Positions 1 to 5,460 are shown, counted from the stretch's first letter. The stretch: DNA of 12,587 nt from Baffinella frigidus (GCA_026770585.1 MU646307.1:793418-806004); one strand, 5' to 3'. Numbers and translations are program-made. The notes: generated from the letters alone by a model not told the origin.

Positions 1-75
1 AACCCCAAACCCCAAACCCCAAACCCCAAACCCTAAACCCCAAACCCTAAACCCTAAACCCCAAACCCTAACGCA
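1..75 (+). repeat. Telomere-like heptamer tract (CCCCAAA/CCCTAAA)
   Basis: Tandem heptamers CCCCAAA and CCCTAAA run from the first base. The C-rich strand reads 5' to 3' here, the orientation of a left chromosome end. However, coding-like islands and many more arrays follow, so an interstitial or intronic tract is more likely than a true telomere. Confidence 0.85.
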
Positions 76-76
76 G

Positions 77-152
77 GTCCGACGCAGGGAGCAGCATCTA
101 CGACTCAGACTCCTCCCGGGAATGCTCGCCGGCGCCGTCCTCCCTCCCGGAC
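77..152 (+). CDS. Putative internal exon, Ser/Asp-rich, protein unknown
   Basis: This non-repetitive GC-rich island lies between two heptamer tracts. It is preceded by ACGCAG (acceptor-like) and followed by GTAACC (donor-like) at 153. One frame stays open through the island: one base, then 25 codons, giving a Ser/Asp/Pro-rich peptide containing IYDSDSSRECSPAPSS. It ends in phase 0, the phase in which the exon-like island at 816 begins. An alternative acceptor, GACGCAG, would start the exon at 88. The family is not recognised. The segment looks like a disordered linker. The exon reading is inference; an RNA alignment would settle it. Confidence 0.35.
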
Positions 153-155
153 GTA

Positions 156-490
156 ACCCCTGGACCCTCACTAAACCCTCACTAAACCCTCACTAAACTT
201 TAAACTTTGAACTTTAAACCATAAGTCCTAAACCCTGAATCCTAAACCCTAAACCCTGAACCCTAAACCCTGAACCCTGAACCCTAAACCATAAACCATA
301 AACCATAAACCATAAACCCCAAACCCTAAACCCTAAACCCTAAACCCTGGACCCTAAACCCTCAACCCTAAACCTTAAACCCTAAACCCTAAACCCCCGG
401 CGCCTTCCGAATCATCCACGCCAAGGGAGCCCTGAACCCTGAACCCTGAACCTCAACCCCTAAACCCTGAACCTCAACCCCCCCCTCTCC
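156..490 (+). repeat. Degenerate telomere-like heptamer array
   Basis: Mixed 7-mers CCCTAAA, CCCTGAA, CCCTCAC and CCATAAA (four in a row near 288-318) keep an approximate 7 bp period. A short non-repeat island at about 392-433 (GCGCCTTCCGAATCATCCAC) has an open frame but no AG/GT borders, so I do not call it an exon. Confidence 0.85.
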
Positions 491-495
491 CGCAG

Positions 496-640
496 CAGCG
501 GCTGGAGAGATTGATAATATATTGACAAACAACCAGCGTCAGCGCCGCACATGCTACGCATTGTGCCACTTACTGTACCCCGTGTCGGCCGCGCATGCGA
601 GCATTTTCCGGATGGATTCTAACTCCACCTCCTACCACCC
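496..640 (+). other. Exon-like start interrupted by a dispersed sequence
   Basis: CTCTCCCGCAG at 485-495 is a good polypyrimidine-AG acceptor. It is followed by CAGCGGCTGGAGAG (Q-R-L-E-R), which runs straight into sequence shared with 7004-7058. The shared part includes CGCACATGCTACGCATTGTG, with matching upstream bases around CAGCGTCAG. The remainder, to about 640, has an open frame containing IFRMDSNSTSY but no clear donor. I read it as a broken exon with an inserted dispersed repeat, or as a repeat-derived island. Confidence 0.3.
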
Positions 641-812
641 CGAACCCGAACCCCTAAACCCTGAACGTAAACCCTGGACCCGAAACCCGAAACGGTAAAC
701 CCTGAACCCGAAACCCTGAACCCTACACCATAAACCCTAAACCCTGAACCCTAAATCCTGAACCCTACACCACAAACCCTCAACCCTGAACCCGAAACCC
801 AAAACCCGGAAC
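641..812 (+). repeat. Degenerate heptamer array (CCCTGAA/CCCGAAA)
   Basis: Telomere-like 7-mer variants CCCTGAA, CCCGAAA and CCCTAAA with frequent point changes. The array ends directly at the exon-like island at 816. In the gene model proposed here this is intron sequence. Confidence 0.8.
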
Positions 813-815
813 TAG

Positions 816-853
816 GTGTCGGAGGAGATGGAGCACGTGGCGGCGGAGAACAA
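816..853 (+). CDS. Putative 38-nt micro-exon, helical charged peptide
   Basis: The island is preceded by CTAG at 812-815 and followed by GTAAAC at 854 (donor-like). It reads GTG TCG GAG GAG ATG and onward, giving VSEEMEHVAAEN plus two leftover bases, AA. The next island at 1132 begins with G, which would complete AAG (Lys) and continue in frame. That phase agreement, together with GC-rich third positions unlike the surrounding repeats, is the main support. The peptide is acidic and probably helical. The family is not recognised. The island lies between two heptamer arrays, so it would have repeat-filled introns on both sides. Confidence 0.42.
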
Positions 854-857
854 GTAA

Positions 858-1128
858 ACCCTAGACCCTAGACCCTAAACCCTAGACCCCAATTCCTCAA
901 CCATAAACAACCATAAACCATAAACCAAAAACCATAAACCATAAACCATAAACCATACACCATAAACCATAAACCATAAACCATAAACCATAAACCACAA
1001 ACCCCAAACCCCAACCACCAAACCCCAAACCCCCAACCCCAAACCCCAAACCCCAAACCCAAAACCCAAAACCCCACACACCAAACACCAAACACCAAAC
1101 ACCAAACACCAAACACCAAACCCTCATC
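858..1128 (+). repeat. Homogenised heptamer blocks: CCATAAA, CCCCAAA, CACCAAA
   Basis: Three heptamer variants occupy consecutive blocks: CCATAAA at about 901-998, CCCCAAA at about 1010-1070, and CACCAAA at about 1076-1122. Each variant is locally uniform, which indicates local spread of single variants by slippage or unequal exchange rather than random decay of one array. Confidence 0.85.
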
Positions 1129-1131
1129 CAG

Positions 1132-1183
1132 GTGGGAGGTGAAGCTAGCGATGCTGAAGCTGGTGCGTGGGCGCGCCCCGCAG
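1132..1183 (+). CDS. Putative micro-exon in phase with 816-853
   Basis: The acceptor is ATCCAG at 1126-1131. The island reads G, then TGG GAG GTG AAG CTA GCG ATG CTG AAG CTG and onward, giving WEVKLAMLKLVRGRAPQ. The donor is CAG|GTTGCC at 1183/1184. An alternative donor, CTG|GTGCGT at 1163, gives a shorter exon that also ends in phase 0. The first G completes the Lys codon left open by the 816-853 island. The 3' part (GGGCGCGCCCCGCAGGTT) is repeated at about 1313-1330 and 1751-1768, so the exon end was duplicated. Amphipathic helical composition; the family is not recognised. Confidence 0.4.
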
Positions 1184-1189
1184 GTTGCC

Positions 1190-1494
1190 GAACCCCAAAC
1201 CCTAAACCACAAAACACAAACCCAAAACACAAACCCCAATGCGGGATCACGTCCAGGCTTCAGGATTTTCAGAAGAAATAAATAATTCTCTAAAACCCGA
1301 ACTGGGTCCCGCGGGCGCGCCCCGCAGGTTACCAAACCCCAAACCCCAAACCCCAAAACACAAACCCCTACCTCCAAACCCCAAACCATAAACCCCAAAA
1401 CACAAACCCCAACCTCCAAACCCTAAACCCTGAACCCTGAACCCTGAACCCCAAACCCCAAGCCCCAAAACACAAACCCAAAACACAAACCCCA
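1190..1494 (+). repeat. Heptamer tract with duplicated island copy 1
   Basis: CCCCAAA, CCCTAAA and CAAAACA-type tracts surround a non-repeat island at about 1238-1332. That island contains AATGCGGGATC, a GTCCAGGCTTCAG segment, AATTCTCTAAAACCCGAACT and the GC-rich GGGCGCGCCCCGCAGGTTACC end. The same pieces recur at 1495-1770. Confidence 0.8.
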
Positions 1495-1770
1495 ATGCGG
1501 GATCGCGTCCAGGCTTCAGAATTTCTGGAAGGAAGCACAGGTTCCGTCTGGTTGGAGCCATTTTGGCAACTTTTTACGCATTCTGACGCGAAAAGTATTC
1601 GTTCCGGGGCTTTTTAAAACCAAGGTCTTACGTTTATTTCAAGAACGACCTGAATCCAGTCGCATTTTTTCCTTTTAATACACTTATTGGGCGACCTTCT
1701 TATACTTTATTTGAAATAAAGAATTCTCTAAAACCCGAACTGGGTCCCGCGGGCGCGCCCCGCAGGTTAC
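1495..1770 (+). repeat. Duplicated island copy 2, with about 195 bp extra
   Basis: Both flanks match copy 1 (AATGCGGGATC, then CGTCCAGGCTTCAG, and AATTCTCTAAAACCCGAACT through GCAGGTTACC). Between them lie about 195 bp that copy 1 lacks, roughly 1529-1724. This extra part is AT-richer and carries no obvious reading frame. Either copy 2 gained an insertion or copy 1 lost it. Confidence 0.65.
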
Positions 1771-2217
1771 CAAACCCCAAACCCCAAACCCCAAACCCCA
1801 AACCCCAAACCCCAAACCCCAAACCCCAAACCCCAAACCCCAAACCCCAAACCCCAAACCCCAAACCCCAAACCCCAAACCCCAAACCCCAAACCCCAAA
1901 CCCCAAACCCCAAACCCCAAACCCCAAACCCCAAACCCCAAACCCCAAACCCCAAACCCCAAACCCCAAACCCCAAACCCCAAACCCCAAACCCCAAACC
2001 CCAAACCCCAAACCCCAAACCCCAAACCCCAAACCCCAAACCCCAAACCCCAAACCCCAAACCCCAAACCCCAAACCCCAAACCCCAAACCCCAAACCCC
2101 AAACCCCAAACCCCAAACCCCAAACCCCAAACCCCAAACCCCAAACCCCAAACCCCAAACCCCAAACCCCAAACCCCAAACCCCAAACCCCAAACCCCAA
2201 ACCCCAAACCCCAAACC
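1771..2217 (+). repeat. Uninterrupted CCCCAAA array, about 64 copies
   Basis: About 447 bp of CCCCAAA appear without any interruption or variant. On the minus strand this is GGGGTTT with dozens of four-G runs, so G-quadruplex formation is expected from composition. Because 3 x 7 = 21, every frame lacks stops and gives artefactual ORFs of the form GFGVWGL. The uniformity points to recent expansion; assembly error in copy number is possible. Confidence 0.95.
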
Positions 2218-2226
2218 TTCAACCAG

Positions 2227-2262
2227 GCGCAGGCTCTGCTCCGCCGCGCCGCGTGCCTCCAG
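2227..2262 (+). CDS. Putative 36-nt micro-exon, helical peptide
   Basis: It directly follows the perfect CCCCAAA array. TTCAACCAG precedes it (AG at 2225-2226) and CAG|GTTCGT follows (donor at 2263). Twelve codons read [12 protein letters not shown], an amphipathic, TPR-like or coiled helix by composition only. The length is a multiple of three in phase 0, matching the exon ends at 1183 and the exon start at 3329. The donor CAG|GTT resembles that of the 1132-1183 island. The protein family is not recognised. Confidence 0.4.
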
Positions 2263-2284
2263 GTTCGTGTCCCCCGCTTAGGGC

Positions 2285-2387
2285 ATCCCTTAAGTGGCCA
2301 TCCCCTTAAGTGGCCAGTAGGCTCAAACGCCCTACGGTAGGGCCCTAGCACCTGCCTACGATCTCTCTGCGGTCAAATTTGACCGCG
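2285..2387. mobile_element. Family B foldback element, rearranged copy B1
   Basis: The left terminal motif TCCCTTAAGTGGCCA appears twice in tandem (2286-2300 and 2302-2316). It is followed by the family core CCCTACGGTAGGGCCCTAG and a perfect 18 bp palindrome, GCGGTCAAATTTGACCGC, at 2369-2386. The right terminal repeat CACTTAAGGGA seen in B2 and B3 is missing, so this copy is truncated or rearranged. Confidence 0.7.
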
Positions 2388-2446
2388 TCTAATATTCTCC
2401 TGCAGGAGAAGAGGTAGCGCCAGCCAGAAACACGTCCATGCCGCCC

Positions 2447-2595
2447 GATCTCATGTGAAAACGGTTTTAATTTAAAACCTTAGGAATCAATGAAAATTAC
2501 TACACGAATGCTTTAATATTACTAGTAAAACTCGTTCTGTGTAGTAAATTTCATTGCTAGAAAGTTTTTAATTAAAACCATTTTCCATTGAGATC
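2447..2595. mobile_element. Family D foldback element D1 (about 149 bp)
   Basis: The ends are GATCTCA and TGAGATC. The arms pair over most of the length (GGTTTTAATTTAAAACC region with its complement, and GAAAATTACTACAC with GTGTAGTAAATTTC). The centre, ATGCTTTAATATTACTAGTA, resembles the centre of D2 (ATGCTTTACGATTACTAGTA). It is MITE-like with no coding capacity. It also carries the TTACTACAC core shared with the H elements and the 10.1 and 10.3 kb segments. Confidence 0.75.
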
Positions 2596-2768
2596 ACCAG
2601 CACGGCTTGCAAGTCAGCCTTGCAAGAGCGTTGTCTCTGAAGCCCTTGAACTGCCCCCCCACTGAGGTCCGATGATGTATTCCAAGAGACATCTGCCCGT
2701 TATAGAGCAATGGCTCCAATGCCATCCCGAGGCGGGCTCGTCCTAGCCTAGCTGGTCTAGGTCCTCAC
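2596..2768 (+). other. Unique spacer with a degenerate copy of the exon end
   Basis: No gene is seen. At 2721-2746, GCCATCCCGAGGCGGGCTCG followed by TCCTAG matches the end of the terminal exon at 3408-3433 (one base missing, one substitution), including the TAG. It is a stray copy of the exon end or of the minisatellite unit. A short local repeat (CTTGCAAG) lies near 2607-2627. Confidence 0.5.
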
Positions 2769-2866
2769 ACACCCCTACACCCTCAATAACCCTACACCCT
2801 CACCTAAACCATAAACCTTAAACCCGAAAACCAAACACCCTCAATAACCCTCAACCCTCAATAACC

Positions 2867-2940
<74 letters not shown>

Positions 2941-2970
2941 ATACCCCTCAACCCGAAAACATCGATAACC
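2769..2970 (+). repeat. CCCTCAA heptamer array
   Basis: It begins as CCCTCAATAAC and CCCTACA variants and becomes uniform CCCTCAA (about 11 copies, 2865-2942). It ends in CCCGAAAACATCGATAACC just before an acceptor-like TGTGCAG. A matching end (CCCGAAAACACCCATAACC TGTGCA) occurs at about 3203-3228, so array plus exon start was duplicated as one unit. Confidence 0.85.
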
Positions 2971-2977
2971 TGTGCAG

Positions 2978-3015
2978 GGGGAGGAGGCGCTGATCGGGCA
3001 AAAGTGGCTGAGCCC
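2978..3015 (+). pseudogene. Broken copy of the terminal exon start, copy 1
   Basis: It follows TGTGCAG (acceptor-like). The first 23 bases equal the start of the exon at 3329 (GGGGAGGAGGCGCTGATCGG and so on). Three added A bases and point changes follow, and the match then fades into CCCGAAA repeats. It reads as a truncated duplicate of the exon 5' end. Confidence 0.6.
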
Positions 3016-3098
3016 GACACCCGAAACCCGAGAACCCAACCCCCACACCCAAACCCGAACCCCAGCGTGGCATTAATCAAGGTCTCGCTCTCGTGCAG

Positions 3099-3140
3099 GG
3101 GGAGGGGGAGCTGATCGGGCAAGTGGCGGAGTTCCGCGTG
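3099..3140 (+). pseudogene. Broken copy of the terminal exon start, copy 2
   Basis: It follows GTCTCGCTCTCGTGCAG, the best polypyrimidine acceptor in the region. It matches the exon at 3329 for about 36 bases (GGGGAGGGGGAGCTGATCGG, then CAAGTGGCGGAGTTC). It is then cut off by CCCCCTACACCCTCAATAAC repeats. It could act as an alternative 3' exon if transcribed, but no stop of its own family is retained. Confidence 0.6.
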
Positions 3141-3161
3141 CCCCCTACACCCTCAATAACC

Positions 3162-3200
<39 letters not shown>

Positions 3201-3240
3201 ACCCGAAAACACCCATAACCTGTGCACACCCAAAAACACC
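3141..3240 (+). repeat. Second CCCTCAA array
   Basis: It repeats the layout of 2769-2970: CCCTCAATAAC, then about six CCCTCAA, then CCCGAAAACACCCATAACC and TGTGCA. The exon start does not follow here; CACCCAAAAACACC replaces it. Confidence 0.8.
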
Positions 3241-3243
3241 TGT

Positions 3244-3299
3244 GAGCCTCGGTCGGACAGGTGACGAGCCTCGCTCGGACAGGTGACGAGCCTCGGTGG
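3244..3299 (+). repeat. 22 bp tandem repeat, 2.5 copies
   Basis: The unit GAGCCTCGGTCGGACAGGTGAC occurs at 3244-3265 and, with one change, at 3266-3287, followed by a partial copy. The same unit plus partial copy is found at 8605-8638, flanked there by similar GGTTG(A/G) sequence, so a larger segment is shared between the two sites. Confidence 0.8.
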
Positions 3300-3328
3300 T
3301 TGGCTAATGGACGACATACCCTGCGCAG

Positions 3329-3433
3329 GGGGAGGAGGCGCTGATCGGGCAAGTGGCGGAGTTTGCGCGCGCGCTCCGCAAGCCCGACCTCGCCCGCCTC
3401 CTCGACGCCATCGCCGAGGCGGGCCCGTCCTAG
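3329..3433 (+). CDS. Putative terminal exon, 34 codons plus stop
   Basis: It is preceded by CCCTGCGCAG (AG at 3327-3328) and read in phase 0. The peptide starts GEEALIGQVAEFARALRKPD and continues with LARLLDAIAEAGPS and TAG at 3431-3433. It is strongly helical and amphipathic, with GC-rich third positions and no stop before the end. Two truncated copies of its start, each behind a TGCAG, lie at 2978 and 3099. The phase fits the putative exons at 816, 1132 and 2227. The composition suggests a helical-repeat or coiled C-terminus, but no family is recognised. The last codons and stop overlap the first unit of the minisatellite that follows. Confidence 0.5.
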   Translation, partial: GEEALIGQVAEFARALRKPDLARLLDAIAEAGPS

Positions 3434-3775
3434 CCCCGAGGCGGGCCCGTCCCTAGATTTCTGCCCCGAGGCGGGCTCGTACTAGTCCCGAGGCGGGCCC
3501 GTCCTAGCCTTCTGCCCCGAGGCGAGCCCGCTCCAGACTGATGTCCCGAGGCGGGCTCGTCCTAGTCCCGAGGCGGGCTCTTCCTCGACTGATGTCCCGA
3601 GGCGGGCTCGTACTGGTCCCAAGGCGGGCCCGTCCCTAGACTAATGTCCCGAGGCGGGCTCGTCCTAGTCCCGAGGCGGGCCCTTGCCAGACTGATGTCC
3701 CGAGGCGGGCTCGTCCTAGCCCCGAAGCGGGCCCGTCCCAGACTGATGTCCCAAGGCGGGCCCGTCCTAGGCCCC
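3415..3775 (+). repeat. Minisatellite seeded by a coding end (GAGGCGGGCYCGTCCTAG)
   Basis: About 14 imperfect copies of CCCGAGGCGGGCYCGTCCTAG are present, singly or joined by spacers such as ACTGATGT and TTCTGC. The first copy is the last codons and TAG of the putative terminal exon. Related copies stand alone at 2726 and 8742 and as a second array at 10677-10830. Confidence 0.85.
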
Positions 3776-3784
3776 TGTCTTCAT

Positions 3785-3917
3785 CTCAGAGAATGTATTA
3801 AGTAAAGCCTTTCCTGTCAACGGAAGTTGCTACGCAGATGCTTTACGATTACTAGTATCATCCAAACATGCAGTGTTTTGTGTTGGCAGAAAGGCTTTAA
3901 TTGATACATTACCTGAG
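3785..3917. mobile_element. Family D foldback element D2
   Basis: The ends are CTCAG and CTGAG. The arms AATGTATTAAGTAAAGCCTT and AAGGCTTTAATTGATACATT pair, and the interior is related to D1 (ATGCTTTACGATTACTAGTA). A1 is inserted next to its right end, and about 20 bp of D2's right end reappear after A1 (4040-4058). Confidence 0.7.
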
Positions 3918-3920
3918 CTA

Positions 3921-4037
3921 CAGGGGTACCTCGCTCATAAGAAACGCCCACTCCCTTAGGACCACCATAGGGCCCTAGGCATAGGCCTACTGTAGGGTCC
4001 TAGGGGGGGGCAGTTTCTTCTGAGCGAGGTACCCTTG
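3921..4037. mobile_element. Family A foldback element A1 (117 bp)
   Basis: The ends are CAGGGGTACCTCGCTCATAA and its near complement, with TA on both sides (3919-3920, 4038-4039). The interior is palindrome-like and rich in CCTAGG and CCTAC motifs. The orientation is CCACCATAGGGCCC. TA borders and matching inverted ends with no coding fit a Tc1/mariner-type MITE, by inference. Confidence 0.8.
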
Positions 4038-4085
4038 TATTGATGCATTATCTGAGCCAAGTCCCCTTCACGCGCTGCAAGTTAA

Positions 4086-4244
4086 TAGGGTGACGGCCTG
4101 AAAATGGGGTTGTTAGGCCTACGGCATTGCCTAGGACCTCCTACCGTAGGCCGAGGGATCCTAGGACCAAAAGTCTCGGCCTACGGTAGGAGGTCCTAGG
4201 CAATGCCGTATGCCTAACTACCCCATTTTCAGGCCGTTAGCCTA
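4086..4244. mobile_element. Family C foldback element C1 (159 bp)
   Basis: The ends are TAGGGTGACGGCCTG and CAGGCCGTTAGCCTA. Long arms include AAAATGGGGT, TTAGGCCTACGGCATTGCC and CCTACCGTAGGCCGAG, closed by a short loop near 4157-4174. C2 at 10843 is a diverged relative with the same arm order. Confidence 0.8.
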
Positions 4245-4625
4245 TGAAAGTGCAAAGTCGACGTGCTTGCGGCCGTTCGCCAGAGAACCGCGCCAATGAA
4301 GAGAGAGAGGGATAGTTTTTTATCGACGTACTTTTCTGCGTACGACTGAGGCTCATGACCTCACCTGCTCGGGGAAGGAAGCATGGCTTTTCTGCAAAAC
4401 AAGTTCCGGTGTCCGCCTATGTTGGGAGCTCGAAGAACCTGAAGGACCTGTTCGGGAACTCACAGAAGGGTCGGCACACACCTCTATGGCACGTATCTCG
4501 CGAAGTGGATACGTAATGGCACACGGCATTACAAAAGAAAGTTCTTTTCTGCGTACGACTGAGGCTCATGACCTCATCACGGGAACTCACAGAAGGGTCG
4601 GCAGACACTCACTCAAGGGTCGGCA
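4245..4625 (+). repeat. Duplicated unique segment (direct repeats)
   Basis: A 33 bp segment, CTTTTCTGCGTACGACTGAG and onward, occurs at 4330-4362 and again at about 4543-4575. CGGGAACTCACAGAAGGGTC with GGCA occurs at 4453-4476 and 4579-4602. CGAAGTGGATACGTA occurs at 4500-4514 and 4846-4860. These are diverged duplicates of one segment. The copy at 4496-4535 preserves the target of A2 and A3 without the elements. No convincing gene is seen. Confidence 0.7.
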
Positions 4626-4691
4626 GACAGCTAGTCGCGTGTCCCCTACACCTTCCGTCTGTGGCTCGGGCTTCGGGTGTCGACACCTCTG

Positions 4692-4832
4692 TCCACCAAC
4701 CCTCACAACTTGGGCATATCGAAAAAGTCAAAAACACCAAATCCCCTTGGAGGCCGTCGGAACCCAACGCCCTTCAAGGGGATTTTTGGAGCCATTTCCC
4801 CCGATTTGTCCAGACTGTGAGGGTTGGTGGGT
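4692..4832. mobile_element. Family F foldback element F1
   Basis: The outer arms are CCACCAACCCTCACA and TGTGAGGGTTGGTGG. The inner arms are AAATCCCCTTGGAGG and CCTTCAAGGGGATTT. The central GGCCGTCGGA is shared with F2 at 9324-9382. It has no coding capacity. Confidence 0.65.
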
Positions 4833-4860
4833 GGCACGCATCCCGCGAAGTGGATACGTA

Positions 4861-4977
4861 CAGGGGTACCTCGCTCAAAAGAAACCGCCCCCCCCTAGGA
4901 CCCTACAGCAGGCATATGCCTGTGGCCTTATAGTGATCCTAGGGGGGTGGGCGTTTCTTATGAGCGAGGTACCCCTG
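4861..4977. mobile_element. Family A foldback element A2 (117 bp)
   Basis: The ends are CAGGGGTACCTCGCTCA and TGAGCGAGGTACCCCTG. TA lies on the left (4859-4860) and TT, a mutated TA, on the right. The flanks GGATACG and ATGCCACACAGCAT match the uninterrupted GGATACGTAATGGCACACGG at 4507-4526, which shows a TA target and its duplication. The orientation is opposite to A1. Confidence 0.85.
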
Positions 4978-4995
4978 TTATGCCACACAGCATTA

Positions 4996-5119
4996 CAGGG
5001 GTACCTCAGCTCATACGAAAGCGCCCCCCCCCTGGGACCACCATAGGGCCCTGGGCATAGGCATACATGTGCTGTAGGGTCCTACGGCGAGGTTCTTTTT
5101 TAAGAGCGAGGTAAAGCTG
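4996..5119. mobile_element. Family A foldback element A3, degenerate
   Basis: The left end CAGGGGTACCTCAGCTCAT follows TA at 4994-4995. The right end (GAGCGAGGTAAAGCTGT) has decayed. It lies only 16 bp from A2, inserted at the second TA of the same target sequence. The interior carries a few extra bases (ACATGTG). Confidence 0.75.
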
Positions 5120-5149
5120 TGCGTCAGACAGGTTATAGCCGTCTAGCAA

Positions 5150-5241
5150 GCTCAGAGCCCCTCCTCCTCCGCCCCCTCCTCCTCCTCCGCATTTTTCCAC
5201 CTTAACCCCTACCCCCCAACCCCCAAACCCCAAACCCCAAC
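5150..5241 (+). repeat. Pyrimidine tract plus short CCCCAAA run
   Basis: A CCTCCTCCTCCGCC-type tract occupies 5158-5190. CCCCCAACCCCCAAACCCC heptamer-like repeats lie at about 5207-5240. On the minus strand these give poly-Gly codons. No gene is supported by the tract itself. Confidence 0.75.
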
Positions 5242-5375
5242 CATAAAGGGAACCCACCGATGCCCTCCCGTGGGTGGGGTCGAGCCATCCGCACGGATGA
5301 TCCGTAGATCGTTCCCATCTCCTCAAGAGTGAGGTGGGCGTGGCCTTCGATGTGAGTGTAATACAAAGCACCAAG
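5242..5375 (-). CDS. Putative minus-strand exon, protein unknown
   Basis: A non-repeat island lies between a C-rich tract on the left and a TTTAGGG tract on the right. On the minus strand one frame reads TLGALYYTHIEGHAHLTLEE, then MGTIYGSSVRMARPHPREG, then IGGFPLW. This is a natural-looking composition quite unlike the repeat translations. A stop (TAA in the heptamers) lies just upstream in frame, so it would have to start by splicing; ATCGAAG (AG at 5346-5345) is a candidate acceptor. ATG|GTTGGG at 5242/5241 is a candidate donor. The family is not recognised. A second minus frame is also open here, which lowers confidence. Confidence 0.3.
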
Positions 5376-5376
5376 G

Positions 5377-5460
5377 GTTTAGGGTTTAGGGTAAACCCCT
5401 GTTACATAATGGTTTCCCAACATTCATAGGCTAACTGCACCGCCTCGTGGCTGACACCTA
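5377..5460 (+). other. Short TTTAGGG tract and unique spacer
   Basis: Two to three TTTAGGG units at 5376-5394 mark the switch of heptamer orientation compared with the left part. The remainder, to 5460, is unique sequence with no feature seen. Confidence 0.6.

Noticed and set aside
1-75. True chromosome end
   Set aside because: Orientation fits a left end, but arrays are mixed, short and followed by many similar interstitial tracts; window edges are arbitrary.
392-433. Possible exon GAFRIIHAKGA on + strand
   Set aside because: Open and non-repetitive but with no AG before or GT after; kept only as a note in the repeat entry.
868-1561. Minus-strand frames rich in GVWGLGFG and WFMVYG
   Set aside because: Heptamer artefacts of the same kind; the real signal in this stretch is on the + strand islands.
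1684-2351. Long minus-strand open frames with GFGVWGL repeats
   Set aside because: They are translations of the CCCCAAA array; a 7-mer without stops is open in every frame. No splice, start or composition evidence for a protein.
2408-2417. 8-nt micro-exon GAGAAGAG between TGCAG and GTAGCG
   Set aside because: It would break the phase relation between 2262 and 3329 and is too short to support without transcripts.
3415-3775. CRISPR array
   Set aside because: Repeats are imperfect, spacers are short and recurring rather than unique, and the context is eukaryotic; it is a minisatellite.
4486-5046. 186-codon + frame and an overlapping 121-codon frame
   Set aside because: They run through F1, A2 and A3 foldback elements and duplicated spacer. 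Peptides such as YRGTSLKRN and MSEVPLL are translations of the A termini and recur at every A copy.
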